Shown: piece after piece, positions 57,258-64,000 of the stretch
How the letters are laid out: each line of letters begins with the position of its first letter
Numbering within the stretch: position 1 is the first letter of the stretch
Origin: a virus
DNA length: 64,000 nucleotides
Reading direction: 5' to 3' (one strand)
Virus record (IMG/VR): IMGVR_UViG_3300045012_000181
Coordinates: 61,607-125,606 of that record
Program-made: the position numbers and the translations under genes
The notes under the pieces: generated by a model
Databases searched by the model: none
Told to the model about the DNA's origin: nothing
What the model saw: the letters and a program-made list of their open reading frames with translations, nothing else

Positions 57258-59752
57258 TTCGCCTCGCCCCAACTTCCCCCCACACCTGTTTCAACAGGAA
57301 AACTGTAGCCTCCAAACTCTTTCCAAGGCTGCGTAAGAACCTTCTCTAAAACGGTCTTTACCTCATCCACCATATTCAGGGGGGTCTCCAAAACAAAACT
57401 ATCGTGCACAGTTACCAACAGACGAGCCGGATGCGGTAGAGGATGATAAACCTGAACCACCTTTTGAACCTCAGATTCAGGCCAACCGATTCTGTCGTAC
57501 ATCAGGGCAATCATGCAACGGATAAGAATCTCGGCGCCGCAACTTTGAGGGAGGAAAGAAATCGACTCAGTATGGGCGCTGGAAGTGTAGAAAAAACGCT
57601 TGCGCCCGAAGGGATTTGTTAGATAGCCGTCGGCTTTGGCTCGGGCTGCGGTTTCGTTCTGCCAAGCGATGGTTTTGGGATTGGCAGCCTTCCATTTGTC
57701 CACCAGAACTTTTACCTCGGCGTAGGGCAAGTCGTTAATCTTGGCTATCTTCATAGCCCCCTCAGCGTAGTTCAAGCCGTGGGTGACCTTCTTGGCCTTT
57801 GTGTATGGACTGTCTCCTGCGGAATCTTTTACGACTTCATCGTAGGGAATATCAAATAGGGTGCTGGCATTGTATTTATGCTCGGAATAACCAGGTTGTG
57901 CCAACCTATCTAGGCGTTCGTAGTCATTAGACAACAACGCCGTTAGGCGGTTCTCCAGGGAAGCAAAGTCCGAACTTACGATAACCCAATCGTTGTGACT
58001 GGGAACGTAAATATAGCGAGCACTTGCAGGAAGATTTTGAAGATTGGGTCCGCTACTCGATAGTCGCCCCGAGGCAGTTCCATGAACATTAAATGAGGCA
58101 TGAATGCGCTCGACACCGCTGTCCTCCCAGCTCTCCTTCACGAAAGTGCTTAGCAAGCTGGCAATCTGTCTTAGCTGTTGCAGGACTCGCAGGGCCTTGA
58201 GGACTTCGAGGGCTTTGTCGAGTCCGACTTCCTGTTCGTAGGCTTTTCGGGAAGCCGCCCGGATGAGCTTGGGAAGGGCGACCTTGTCAACAGTCGGTTC
58301 ATTCGTCTTCGCATGCGTTTGTACTGGGAGCTTCGCTTTCGCATATAAGTAATCCTTCAGAACCTCAGAGCTCTTCCAAGGCGTAACACTCTCGGTGGAG
58401 TCCGTCATCACATATTTGAGGGGCTTTTTTGTGCGCTCGGACAGAGTTCCAGGAGGCGCCAAAACGCGTTTGCGTATCGGGACCTCCTGGGTCTGTAATT
58501 CCGCTGGAAGTTCGTTCTCCAGCTCTTTTGACTTGTGCTCCAAGTCTGCCCGAACAGTTTTGAGACGGGCGGGATCGATTCGGAATCCGGTTTCGTGCAG
58601 CAGATGGCAGATACGGGCCAAGGGCACTTGGACATTCTGGTACAAATCCAAGAGTCCCTCATTCCGGAGCATTGGCCGCAGTTGCTGGTAAATTTGAAAG
58701 GTCGCGTCACAGTCCCTTATGTTGTAGAGGGTTTCATCGTCGCCGGATAGATGCTTCCAAGCGGTCTTATTAAGCAGGAAGCTTCCAACGAAGCCCAAGC
58801 CATGAGGCATATCAGGGAAGCACAAATGTTCCATAAGCATGCCATCCCACGAATGGAAGTCCTTGGGAGGCTCTATGCCGATGGCCTTGAGACGGGGCAA
58901 ATCGAACTGCTCACCATTCCAAGTTACAATGTCCGTGGCGTTGGCAAAAATACGCTTGAGCTCAGTTAGATAGACGCCCTTTGGGGGCACACTTAATCCG
59001 GTGTACTTTTGGCCGCACAGACCCACCATGGTAATTTCGCCGGTGGTACGGACCGTTTCTATGTCCGTCGCGAATTCCCTGAACTGAAAGGCCCTCACGT
59101 CCTCCAAAGTTGGAGTGGTGTTGTAGTGTTCCGGAGCGAGGTCTAGCGTTTTCGAGAGGTCTTTGACAACCGCTGGGATGTAGCTTTGGTCGCGGGCGAT
59201 ATAGGCCGGGTGCAACGTCGGGACTGTAAGGGGCTCCGGACCGCACGCGGGAACTGCGAGGGGAGAACCGCGCCATCGCATGATTCCAGTTTTTCCGGTG
59301 AGCGCAATAAGGCTCTTATCGCCAAAGCAATCAATCCGAGTCCAATTACGACCAGTGAGAACGGGCTTAACATGGTTGTTCCAGCATTGTTTTAGTGCGG
59401 CTTCCGCCTCTTCCTTCGATATGTAATCTCGTGCATCAGGATCAGTAGGAAAAATATTACCAGGGGGCCTACAACCCAATACGTTGCACTTCGAAACGGT
59501 TGCGCCTTCGACTCCAGCAGCGCGGTATAAACCTCCTGAACGCTTGCCATTTTCACCCTCTTTTCCGAACAGCCAGCCACCGCTCGTGCCCACGAAGGGC
59601 TCGGAGCGCTCGGCCTCAAGTTCACCGGGCGCCTCGCCCACACACAGGCGGCTACCAGCAACCAAATGGGCCGGAACAAAGTTGGAATTCGGGAAGAGCC
59701 GCGCCATGGGACATCCGGCACAGCCTGGAGTTTCACTAACGGTCTTAGGCAA
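57254..59752 (-). CDS. Uracil-DNA glycosylase / family A DNA polymerase fusion (832 aa)
   Basis: TTG 59752 follows AGGAGTTTGA. Residues 1-205 are a UDG family 4/5-like domain: V-G-E-A-P-G-E at 38-44 (active-site loop), the four iron-sulphur-type cysteines C11, C14, C94 and C123, and L-H-P-A at 180-183. Residues 220-360 form the 3'-5' exonuclease (D230-I-E232; N279..F-D284; Y343..D347). The polymerase part has T-A-S-G-R-L-S-S-S-G-P-N-L-Q-N-L-P at 559-575, motif A D595 with E600, motif B K-K-V-T-H-G-L-N-Y, and motif C H783-D784-S785, with Ser replacing the usual Glu. It should replicate the phage genome while handling uracil in DNA. Confidence 0.9.
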   Translation of the reverse strand: MPKTVSETPGCAGCPMARLFPNSNFVPAHLVAGSRLCVGEAPGELEAERSEPFVGTSGGWLFGKEGENGKRSGGLYRAAGVEGATVSKCNVLGCRPPGNIFPTDPDARDYISKEEAEAALKQCWNNHVKPVLTGRNWTRIDCFGDKSLIALTGKTGIMRWRGSPLAVPACGPEPLTVPTLHPAYIARDQSYIPAVVKDLSKTLDLAPEHYNTTPTLEDVRAFQFREFATDIETVRTTGEITMVGLCGQKYTGLSVPPKGVYLTELKRIFANATDIVTWNGEQFDLPRLKAIGIEPPKDFHSWDGMLMEHLCFPDMPHGLGFVGSFLLNKTAWKHLSGDDETLYNIRDCDATFQIYQQLRPMLRNEGLLDLYQNVQVPLARICHLLHETGFRIDPARLKTVRADLEHKSKELENELPAELQTQEVPIRKRVLAPPGTLSERTKKPLKYVMTDSTESVTPWKSSEVLKDYLYAKAKLPVQTHAKTNEPTVDKVALPKLIRAASRKAYEQEVGLDKALEVLKALRVLQQLRQIASLLSTFVKESWEDSGVERIHASFNVHGTASGRLSSSGPNLQNLPASARYIYVPSHNDWVIVSSDFASLENRLTALLSNDYERLDRLAQPGYSEHKYNASTLFDIPYDEVVKDSAGDSPYTKAKKVTHGLNYAEGAMKIAKINDLPYAEVKVLVDKWKAANPKTIAWQNETAARAKADGYLTNPFGRKRFFYTSSAHTESISFLPQSCGAEILIRCMIALMYDRIGWPESEVQKVVQVYHPLPHPARLLVTVHDSFVLETPLNMVDEVKTVLEKVLTQPWKEFGGYSFPVETGVGGSWGEAK

Positions 59753-60052
59753 TCAAACTCCTGTTTCTAAAAAGTGGACCGACGGGGTGTACGACCTTCT
59801 GGTCCTCTTATCGCAGGTTCCTCAGCCGGTATAAGCTAGCATTGCCGGCAAGATTGCGCCCGGGCGCCCCTAGAATGTCCCCTCGGCCCGAGGGCTTGGA
59901 GGGTCTAGGGGAACTCAAATTCTCGTGGCAGTAACGAGCTCACACAGTCTACAGGGCCTTTTGAGCCCTGTGCGCATACCCTGCGCTACCCCCCGGAGGG
60001 GGTTTGGGGTCGAACCGAAGTAACTGTGCAATACGACATGCCACGAAACCTG
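59753..60052 (-). ncRNA. Hairpin-rich 300-base gap, possible structured RNA or leader
   Basis: No convincing gene lies here. On the minus strand (the direction of flanking transcription) there are: a 6-bp stem capped by a cUUCCGg-class UCCG tetraloop (60003-59988); GCGCA/TGCGC (59986-59972); ACAGGGC/GCCCTGT with a seven-base loop (59971-59951); CTCG/CGAG; an 8-bp stem CCCCTAGA/TCTAGGGG (59911-59867) enclosing CCCTCGG/CCGAGGG (59894-59880); and palindromes GCGCCCGGGCGC and TTGCCGGCAA. It precedes the polymerase gene, so a long structured 5' leader controlling it is the simplest reading. Confidence 0.45.
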
Positions 60053-60526
60053 TTACAAAATCGGACGTTGTTTCTCAGCAACTCGGATGGCCTCGTCCAG
60101 AGGTTTGCCCATATTAGAAGAACCCCAGCCAAATTTAGTCCCCGAGACGTAGGCCCCGGTATAGGTGGCCTGGATGCCCTCGCGGTACTTCTCCTGTGCC
60201 AGCTGGCGCTCGCGATCCGACTGCCAAGCCAGTATGACGGCCTGCAACTGCCAAGGGTCCGTTGGAACCTGGGCGTCCTCCATGCCCTGTGGGAGCCAGA
60301 TTCCGGCCATCACCCGGGACCACTCGGCATCCCTTGCACGGGCAACCAATCCACGATACATCAGCAGAGATTCCGTGGCGCCCCTCAGCACGCTCCGGCG
60401 GATATCCTGCATCAATTCATGCTGGACCTTCGAGACGTGCTCGAATACGGCCTCGCCTGTTACAAGGTTGGCTACCCTATTGGCCAGCTCTTCAGTTTGC
60501 TGACGTTCGTTTTTTTCTTCGCTCAA
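60053..60526 (-). CDS. Hypothetical helical protein (157 aa), TTG start
   Basis: TTG 60526 follows GGAGACAGC. Residues 1-130 are charged helices (EELANRVANLVTGEAVFEHVSKVQHELMQ is part of a longer run), ending in a Gly/Ser-containing loop. No family recognised. It is separated from its neighbours on both sides by structured gaps, so it may be its own regulatory unit. Confidence 0.65.
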   Translation of the reverse strand: MSEEKNERQQTEELANRVANLVTGEAVFEHVSKVQHELMQDIRRSVLRGATESLLMYRGLVARARDAEWSRVMAGIWLPQGMEDAQVPTDPWQLQAVILAWQSDRERQLAQEKYREGIQATYTGAYVSGTKFGWGSSNMGKPLDEAIRVAEKQRPIL

Positions 60527-60671
60527 GCTGTCTCCTGTGTGCTTCTAAAAATTGCGCCGGCGAGGATTTCGCGTTTGTCACCTCGCATGCTGCCCTGTAT
60601 CCCTGCCTCACGGCTTTGAAAAGGGTTGGACAGCGGTAGTCCTCGGGTCGTTGTTCCGAGCACGTGAGAGA
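60492..60671 (-). CDS. Protein-like frame without a clear start (up to 59 aa)
   Basis: From TAG at 60674-60672 to TGA 60494-60492 the frame reads S-L-T-C-S-E-Q-R-P-E-D-Y-R-C-P-T-L-F-K-A then V-R-Q-G-Y-R-A-A-C-E, then a charged helix. The composition looks coding, more so than the competing 60-residue frame on the same strand (60523-60705). No ATG or TTG is available; GTG 60611-60609 or ACG 60665-60663 would be needed, neither with a Shine-Dalgarno. It could be the 3' part of a gene broken by the structured segment upstream. Confidence 0.35.
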   Translation of the reverse strand, partial: SLTCSEQRPEDYRCPTLFKAVRQGYRAACEVTNAKSSPAQFLEAHRRQLERRKKRTSAN

Positions 60672-60739
60672 CTATAATTACCGCGTCTACTATTTCCCAC
60701 TTCACTCCAGTGGATGCGCGCTATTCACGCCACGGCGCT

Positions 60740-60998
60740 AAAAATTTTGGGACTGTTTAGGCAAGGCACAGTCCCGAGCCTAGTATCTTATTTATAAGGC
60801 GCTAGGATACTTCGCGCCTCTGCTTACGAGCCGTCCCGAAAGCAGATGAAGTAGGACGGCGCGAACCTTGGCAACCGCTGTGTTCGGCAGGTAGAAATTA
60901 GATGCGGAACTCGGCTGCCAGCCCGCAAGATACTCTTTCCTGTCTTAAAGTACGCGGCTTCGTCTGGGACTACGCCGCGCTACCGTGCTGGACCTGTA
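60740..60998 (-). ncRNA. Structured RNA candidate with H-type pseudoknot
   Basis: Between the SSB-like gene and the next frame. Helices visible: CGCGGC/GCCGCG (60953-60958/60974-60979); TGCG..GGCT-gcc-AGCC-CGCA (60903-60927); an 8-bp closing stem TTCGCGCC/GGCGCGAA (60811-60818/60858-60865) enclosing two crossing helices, TCTGCTT/AAGCAGA (60819-60825/60840-60846) and GCCGTCC/GGACGGC (60830-60836/60854-60860), the latter sharing GGC with the outer stem; AGTATC/GATACT; and GGGACTGT/ACAGTCCC (60749-60775). The last is followed on the minus strand by AAAATTTTTA and may end the RNA. No ATG occurs in the sense strand over this length. Confidence 0.5.
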
Positions 60999-61466
60999 CT
61001 AGGCCGCTGGCTGAATTGAAAAATATTGCAGGCGAGGTCGACCAACTTTTTCCTCGCCATCCTTGATGTAGCGGTTTTCGCTAACGTCCGCCGTGAACTT
61101 ACCAGCACCGTTGCTGGCTAGGCGGTTCAAGGTATCTACAAGTTCCTCACCGGGCTGGTGCGTTCCACCGAGGGCCTTGATGAGCAAACTGGCGGCCTGC
61201 ACGACCCACTTGCCCTTGTCAGGCGTGGGCAAAGAGGCGAAAACATGTCGCTTGGACTGCGGGCCCTCTGTGATTACCAAATCGATGTCCGTGGTGCCGA
61301 CCTGATATGGACTAGGCTTGGCGCCAACCAATCGAAAGGCATAATTTCCCGCGGGAACTTCCGTGCGCTCCGTGGGCTGCGTGTCAACCACGTTCAAATT
61401 CAGGTTGGCCCAGCTGAGCGTTGTACTGCCGTTGCCGTTCGTTTCAGTTTCTGTCATTTGTGGCAT
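60999..61466 (-). CDS. Single-stranded DNA-binding-like protein (DUF669/SSB type, 155 aa)
   Basis: ATG 61466 follows AAAGGAAATGA. Residues 35-120 have the beta pattern V-P-A-G-N-Y-A-F-R-L-V-G-A and I-D-L-V-I-T-E-G-P-Q-S-K-R-H-V-F of the DUF669-like proteins that accompany AAA_24 ATPases in phages. Acidic N-terminus, basic middle. It probably coats single strands for the ATPase encoded upstream. The family call rests on pattern and neighbour. Confidence 0.65.
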   Translation of the reverse strand: MPQMTETETNGNGSTTLSWANLNLNVVDTQPTERTEVPAGNYAFRLVGAKPSPYQVGTTDIDLVITEGPQSKRHVFASLPTPDKGKWVVQAASLLIKALGGTHQPGEELVDTLNRLASNGAGKFTADVSENRYIKDGEEKVGRPRLQYFSIQPAA

Positions 61467-61482
61467 TCATTTCCTTTGTGTG

Positions 61483-62325
61483 TTAGATTGAGATTGAAGT
61501 ACTTGAAGTGGCCGCTGTGGGAACTGCACTCGCAGACGCGGCTTGATGACCTGCGAGAATCTTGTTTAGAAGGTCTGGAAAGGAGCCCTGGCCGGTTTCC
61601 TTGTCGAAAATTTCTTCCTGACTCAAGAAAGGCTTTCCACTGTTATTTCTGTCTTTGGCTAAATGGACGGAGTCGGCTTGCGTTATCAAGTACCGTTGCA
61701 TGTACGCACTCTTAGGGTCGCGAGGGTCTTTTAGAAGCTTGCGTACTTTTAGATACATACAACTGTCGAACATGGCTGCTGCGGCGTCTCCTAGAGCCCC
61801 TGGCAAATCTGGTTTTATACGCGTGATAACACCATTGTCATCTTTCTCGTACTTGGCCAATGCTGTTACAACTATATGCTTCTTTTGCCCAAGCAGCGCA
61901 TTAAGAAGATTTCTGGTAACCTCGCTTATTTCTCCAAAATCAAAACCGCTAGGGATTCCGGCTTGGCGTCGCATCGCCTCACGTGGATTCTTCGCAGGAA
62001 AAGATGTAAGCACGTGCTCTTTGATAAAAGATTTTACCATGTACGACAAACTATCCAAAGCGATTGTACGCTTTTTTTGAAAGGGCGCGAAGGTGTCGTA
62101 ACAAATACTCCGGAAGTCAGCAAAGCTCTTGGGTTCCACAAAGTCCACTCCGGCTTTAACAATACTCAACGTGCCCGAACCCTCTCCGGGTTCACAAGCT
62201 GCTATCCCAACGTCCGGCGCGGTGGCAGCCCAAGTGGATTTCCCAATTCCGGGATCAGCCACCAAAAGCACCTTCCAATTGTAACTCTCGGGCTTGATTA
62301 AGTCTTTCGTGTTCCTTAGCTCCAT
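61483..62325 (-). CDS. AAA_24 / Sak4-like recombination ATPase (280 aa)
   Basis: ATG 62325 follows AAAGGAGAACA, removing 14 residues that the longest frame would add inside the HNH gene. Walker A is D-P-G-I-G-K-S-T at 24-31, and T-I-A-L-D-S-L-S near 85-92 is Walker B. K-K-H-I-V-V-T-A-L-A is the sensor strand. RecA-core ATPases of this kind support single-strand annealing or strand exchange in phages. It pairs with the SSB-like gene 16 bases downstream. Confidence 0.8.
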   Translation of the reverse strand: MELRNTKDLIKPESYNWKVLLVADPGIGKSTWAATAPDVGIAACEPGEGSGTLSIVKAGVDFVEPKSFADFRSICYDTFAPFQKKRTIALDSLSYMVKSFIKEHVLTSFPAKNPREAMRRQAGIPSGFDFGEISEVTRNLLNALLGQKKHIVVTALAKYEKDDNGVITRIKPDLPGALGDAAAAMFDSCMYLKVRKLLKDPRDPKSAYMQRYLITQADSVHLAKDRNNSGKPFLSQEEIFDKETGQGSFPDLLNKILAGHQAASASAVPTAATSSTSISI

Positions 62326-62683
62326 TGTTCTCCTTTGGGTTGTGCGGGCAATAGCCAAAATGTCCAAGGGAGTGGTTACAATTCATACATAAAACCCTGA
62401 AGCCCTCGGGAAAGTTGTGATTTTTGAGCCAACGATAGATTTTTACTGCGCTTGGGTCTTCCTTACGGTGCTTGTTGCCGTTTCCGGCTATGTGGTCAAT
62501 AGAAAGAAACTCTTCGTGAGTCTCTTTGCAGCAGGCGCACACAGGAAACGACCCACTGCTGTAGTGCAACAAGACTTCGTGCTTTTGCTCACGGTCTTTT
62601 TGGCGCGTGTAGGCATTGTGATAGGCCTTGTTTTCCCAGTAACGCTTTGAGGTACGTTTATTGCACTCCGCCTTGTTAGCCAC
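62255..62683 (-). CDS. HNH homing endonuclease (142 aa), GTG start
   Basis: Basic, Tyr/Asn-rich N-terminus (NKRTSKRYWENKAYHNAY), then C-A-C-C, F-L-S-I-D-H-I-A-G-N-G-N-K-H with the catalytic His, and V-L-C-M-N-C-N-H-S-L-G. The last 71 bases overlap the ATPase gene. Fourth HNH gene in the window, again touching a replication gene without breaking it. Confidence 0.9.
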   Translation of the reverse strand: MANKAECNKRTSKRYWENKAYHNAYTRQKDREQKHEVLLHYSSGSFPVCACCKETHEEFLSIDHIAGNGNKHRKEDPSAVKIYRWLKNHNFPEGFRVLCMNCNHSLGHFGYCPHNPKENNGAKEHERLNQARELQLEGAFGG

Positions 62684-62735
62684 GTAAAATTCTCGACTCT
62701 TTCTCTTGGGGAATTATATACTTAACTTCCTAACT

Positions 62736-62831
62736 TCAAATATCTTTCGGCTCTCCGCTAGAAAACACAGCGGCTAAACCTACAAAAATGATGATGATGA
62801 TAAGTCCTGCAAAGAATAGTCCGCAATCCAT
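62736..62831 (-). CDS. 31-residue single-span membrane peptide
   Basis: ATG 62831 lies six bases after AAAGGACTTA. The product MDCGLFFAGLIIIIIFVGLA, followed by 11 mostly charged residues, is one transmembrane helix. It includes a run of ATC codons giving five Ile in a row. Function unknown; tiny phage membrane peptides often affect lysis or superinfection. Confidence 0.6.
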   Translation of the reverse strand: MDCGLFFAGLIIIIIFVGLAAVFSSGEPKDI

Positions 62832-62861
62832 TGGTTTAAGTCCTTTCTTTTCTTGAGGAAG

Positions 62862-62924
62862 TCAAGTATATAACTCCCTTCTCTTGTGATAGGCTTTACG
62901 CTTCTCTGGGTCCTTAATAGGCAT
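62862..62924 (-). pseudogene. Possible remnant of an HNH endonuclease N-terminus (20 aa)
   Basis: ATG reading MPIKDPEKRKAYHKRRELYT then TGA. The K-D-P-E-K-R-K-A-Y-H-K opening is typical of free-standing HNH and endonuclease VII-like proteins, but no nuclease core follows. Probably a decayed homing gene, or a very small basic protein. Confidence 0.35.
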
Positions 62925-62940
62925 TCGCGGACTCTTGCAC

Positions 62941-63033
62941 CTACACCCCTCCGCCGCGTCGGTTGAGGCCCTGAGGGCCCAGCAGGCAATAAAAGACACG
63001 GAAACCGTGATGGTCAGATTTAGGGTGCGTCAA
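62941..63033 (-). CDS. Possible 30-residue protein, TTG start
   Basis: AAAGGA lies five bases before TTG 63033 and the frame runs to TAG 62943-62941. A different frame over the same bases reads L-T-I-T-V-S-V-S-F-I-A-C-W-A-L-R, which looks like a membrane helix but lacks a start codon. Only one of these can be the intended gene, and neither is certain. Confidence 0.3.
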   Translation of the reverse strand: MTHPKSDHHGFRVFYCLLGPQGLNRRGGGV

Positions 63034-63075
63034 AAGAGTCCTTTAACCGTGTTAGGGATTCACTGCGGGAGGGAA

Positions 63076-63663
63076 CTAGGACAAGATGGTATGCCAAATG
63101 CTGTTGCTATTCCAGTCGTTGGGACCGTAGAGCCTGGAGAGGTCCTTGGCCTTAACAATACTAGGGAAAAACTCATCTACGGCCTGCATGACACCGGGCC
63201 AAGCCGTGGCGTAGTCATGACCACAGAACAGCCCGCCGGATGCACACAAGGGCCTCCAGGCCTCTATGTCGGCTCGCACGCTCTCGTAGTCATGAGAGGC
63301 GTCTATGAAAATCATGTCGAATTTCCTATCGGACAGGGTCTTTGCACCCTCCAACGAGGTCATACGCATAGGCACAACCACGTCACAATAGGACCCCAGA
63401 TTGGCCTTAAAGGTCTCAAATAGCCAGTTTGAGGGCTTGTCGGCCAGCAGGGGCTTTAACTCCTCGGAGCCCTCCCAAGTGTCGATGGCCCAGACCATTC
63501 CGGGTGTGTTCACGGCCAGCGCAGTTGTAGAACGCCCCATCCAGGAGCCTACTTCCACGATACGGCTGTGCGTGCGGGCCTGATTGGCCAGCCAAGTGAG
63601 CTCGGTGGGGTTCATCCAACCGTCGATTTTTAGAGACCGAGAGATGTCAGGGATTTTTGTCAA
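63076..63663 (-). CDS. Class I SAM-dependent methyltransferase (195 aa), TTG start
   Basis: Methyltransf_24/CmcI-like. Motif I is V-E-V-G-S-W-M-G-R-S near 37-46, with the acidic A-I-D-T-W-E-G near 58-64; F-D-M-I-F-I-D-A-S-H-D-Y near 114-125 and F-C-G-H-D-Y near 145-150 complete the fold. Relatives methylate sugars or small molecules. With the phage glycosyltransferase at 1929 it could decorate a glycan, but that link is inference. Confidence 0.82.
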   Translation of the reverse strand: MTKIPDISRSLKIDGWMNPTELTWLANQARTHSRIVEVGSWMGRSTTALAVNTPGMVWAIDTWEGSEELKPLLADKPSNWLFETFKANLGSYCDVVVPMRMTSLEGAKTLSDRKFDMIFIDASHDYESVRADIEAWRPLCASGGLFCGHDYATAWPGVMQAVDEFFPSIVKAKDLSRLYGPNDWNSNSIWHTILS

Positions 63664-63783
63664 ATAAGTCCTGGAGTGAAAAAGCGTCCGCTACGCGTGA
63701 CGCAGATGCAAAACAAGTACGTGCCAAATCGTGTTTTTGCAACCACTTGGAGGGATTTATTTTTGGAGTGCACCGCAAGCGTG

Positions 63784-64000
63784 CTAGAAGGGCCTCTGGG
63801 TATCGATTCTGAGGCGTATTAGGCGCTTGCTAATGGCCTGATGACTCATGGAAAGGGCCTCTCCGATTTCCTCCTGTGTTAGACCGTCTTGGAGCATCTT
63901 GGCGATGGCCCTATCGGTGCCATCCAGGCTTTTTAACCACTCGTCAAATAACAGGCGCTTCTCCGCGGTGAGCTCCTTAGAGGCCCCCAGAGTATTTTCA
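63784..64000 (-). CDS. Partial HTH protein (sigma region 4-like), 5' end outside window
   Basis: At least 71 residues, ending at TAG 63786-63784 (minus strand). Contains a helix-turn-helix, L-T-Q-E-E-I-G-E-A-L-S-M-S-H-Q-A-I-S-K-R near residues 40-59, as in sigma-70 region 4 and related regulators, preceded by the helix RLLFDEWLKSLDGTDRAIAK. As the first gene of the leftward arm seen here, it could regulate early transcription. Confidence 0.65.
   Translation of the reverse strand, partial: ENTLGASKELTAEKRLLFDEWLKSLDGTDRAIAKMLQDGLTQEEIGEALSMSHQAISKRLIRLRIDTQRPF

Noticed and set aside
59900-60003. tRNA gene on the minus strand
   Set aside because: D-arm-like and anticodon-stem-like segments and a 7-bp acceptor-like pairing exist, but the anticodon stem is 7 bp with C instead of U at position 33, and there is no T-arm with TTCRA at the right distance. 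A stronger 8-bp hairpin competes with the acceptor pairing.
60523-60705. 60-residue leftward gene starting at GTG 60705
   Set aside because: The Shine-Dalgarno touches the start codon and the translation looks random, whereas a different frame over the same bases (60492-60671) is more protein-like.
60672-60998. Group I intron splitting a gene
   Set aside because: An S-like element (AAUUAUAGUCU) is present, but no matching R element (GACUA) or P/Q pair was found upstream, and no 5' exon frame is visible.
62935-63423. 162-residue rightward gene
   Set aside because: It lies antisense to the methyltransferase, whose motifs are unmistakable, and has no recognisable features.
1-64000. Prophage or integrated element
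   Set aside because: No integrase, repressor, attachment repeats or bacterial flanking genes are visible; the two-arm convergent layout fits a lytic or unlinked phage genome.
1-64000. CRISPR array or anti-CRISPR cluster
   Set aside because: No regularly spaced direct repeats were seen. Small unknown proteins cannot be called anti-CRISPR from sequence alone.

Overview
The window is most of a tailed dsDNA phage genome (Caudoviricetes), probably podovirus-like. The case rests on a portal protein, an N4gp56-type major capsid protein, a very large injected polyvalent protein, an endolysin/holin pair and a phage family A DNA polymerase. The host is not shown directly. A secreted GH16/IPT/beta-helix protein, FN3 modules ending in 'PPTNLQV'-like linkers and the overall style suggest a soil bacterium, perhaps an Acidobacteriote; this is inference. 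No terminase large subunit, integrase or RNA polymerase is visible, so the packaging genes probably lie outside the window.

Layout. Bases 1 to about 49,570 are one rightward array of virion and lysis genes, most abutting or overlapping by 1 to 8 bases. In order they are: small Cys-rich and beta-rich proteins with a glycosyltransferase (1-7,221); a secreted glycoside hydrolase and other adhesin-like proteins (7,222-16,101); portal, scaffold-like protein and capsid (16,127-22,832); endolysin, histidine phosphatase and holin (22,834-24,271); adaptors, two paralogous tail fibres and a large tail protein (24,272-35,949); and an ejection-protein set ending in a 3,189-residue protein (37,460-49,509). 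A strong hairpin at 49,621-49,646 probably terminates this transcript.

Bases 49,564-64,000 are one leftward array of early, replication and nucleotide-metabolism genes. Read from the right they are: an HTH protein, a methyltransferase, a recombination pair (AAA ATPase plus SSB-like protein), a uracil-DNA-glycosylase/PolA fusion, a stand-alone homologue of the seryl-tRNA-synthetase N-terminal arm, an adenine methyltransferase, a RepA-like ATPase, two endonuclease VII-like nucleases, a DnaQ-like exonuclease, a vWA protein, a HAD-family phosphatase and a dATP/dGTP diphosphohydrolase-like protein. Two long gaps at 59,753-60,052 and 60,672-60,998 are packed with hairpins and may be structured RNAs.

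Most unusual points. (1) The HAD phosphatase gene can be read whole only through a +1 shift at CUU-UGA-C, with a Shine-Dalgarno-like GGGGUG three bases upstream, the same layout as the autoregulatory site of prfB (RF2). (2) Four rightward genes appear to start at AUU or AUC behind well-placed ribosome binding sites; one is supported by alignment to a paralogue. (3) A free SerRS tRNA-binding-arm homologue. (4) The UDG-polymerase fusion. (5) A compact pseudoknot in a non-coding gap. Five homing endonucleases (one LAGLIDADG, four HNH) sit between or over essential genes.
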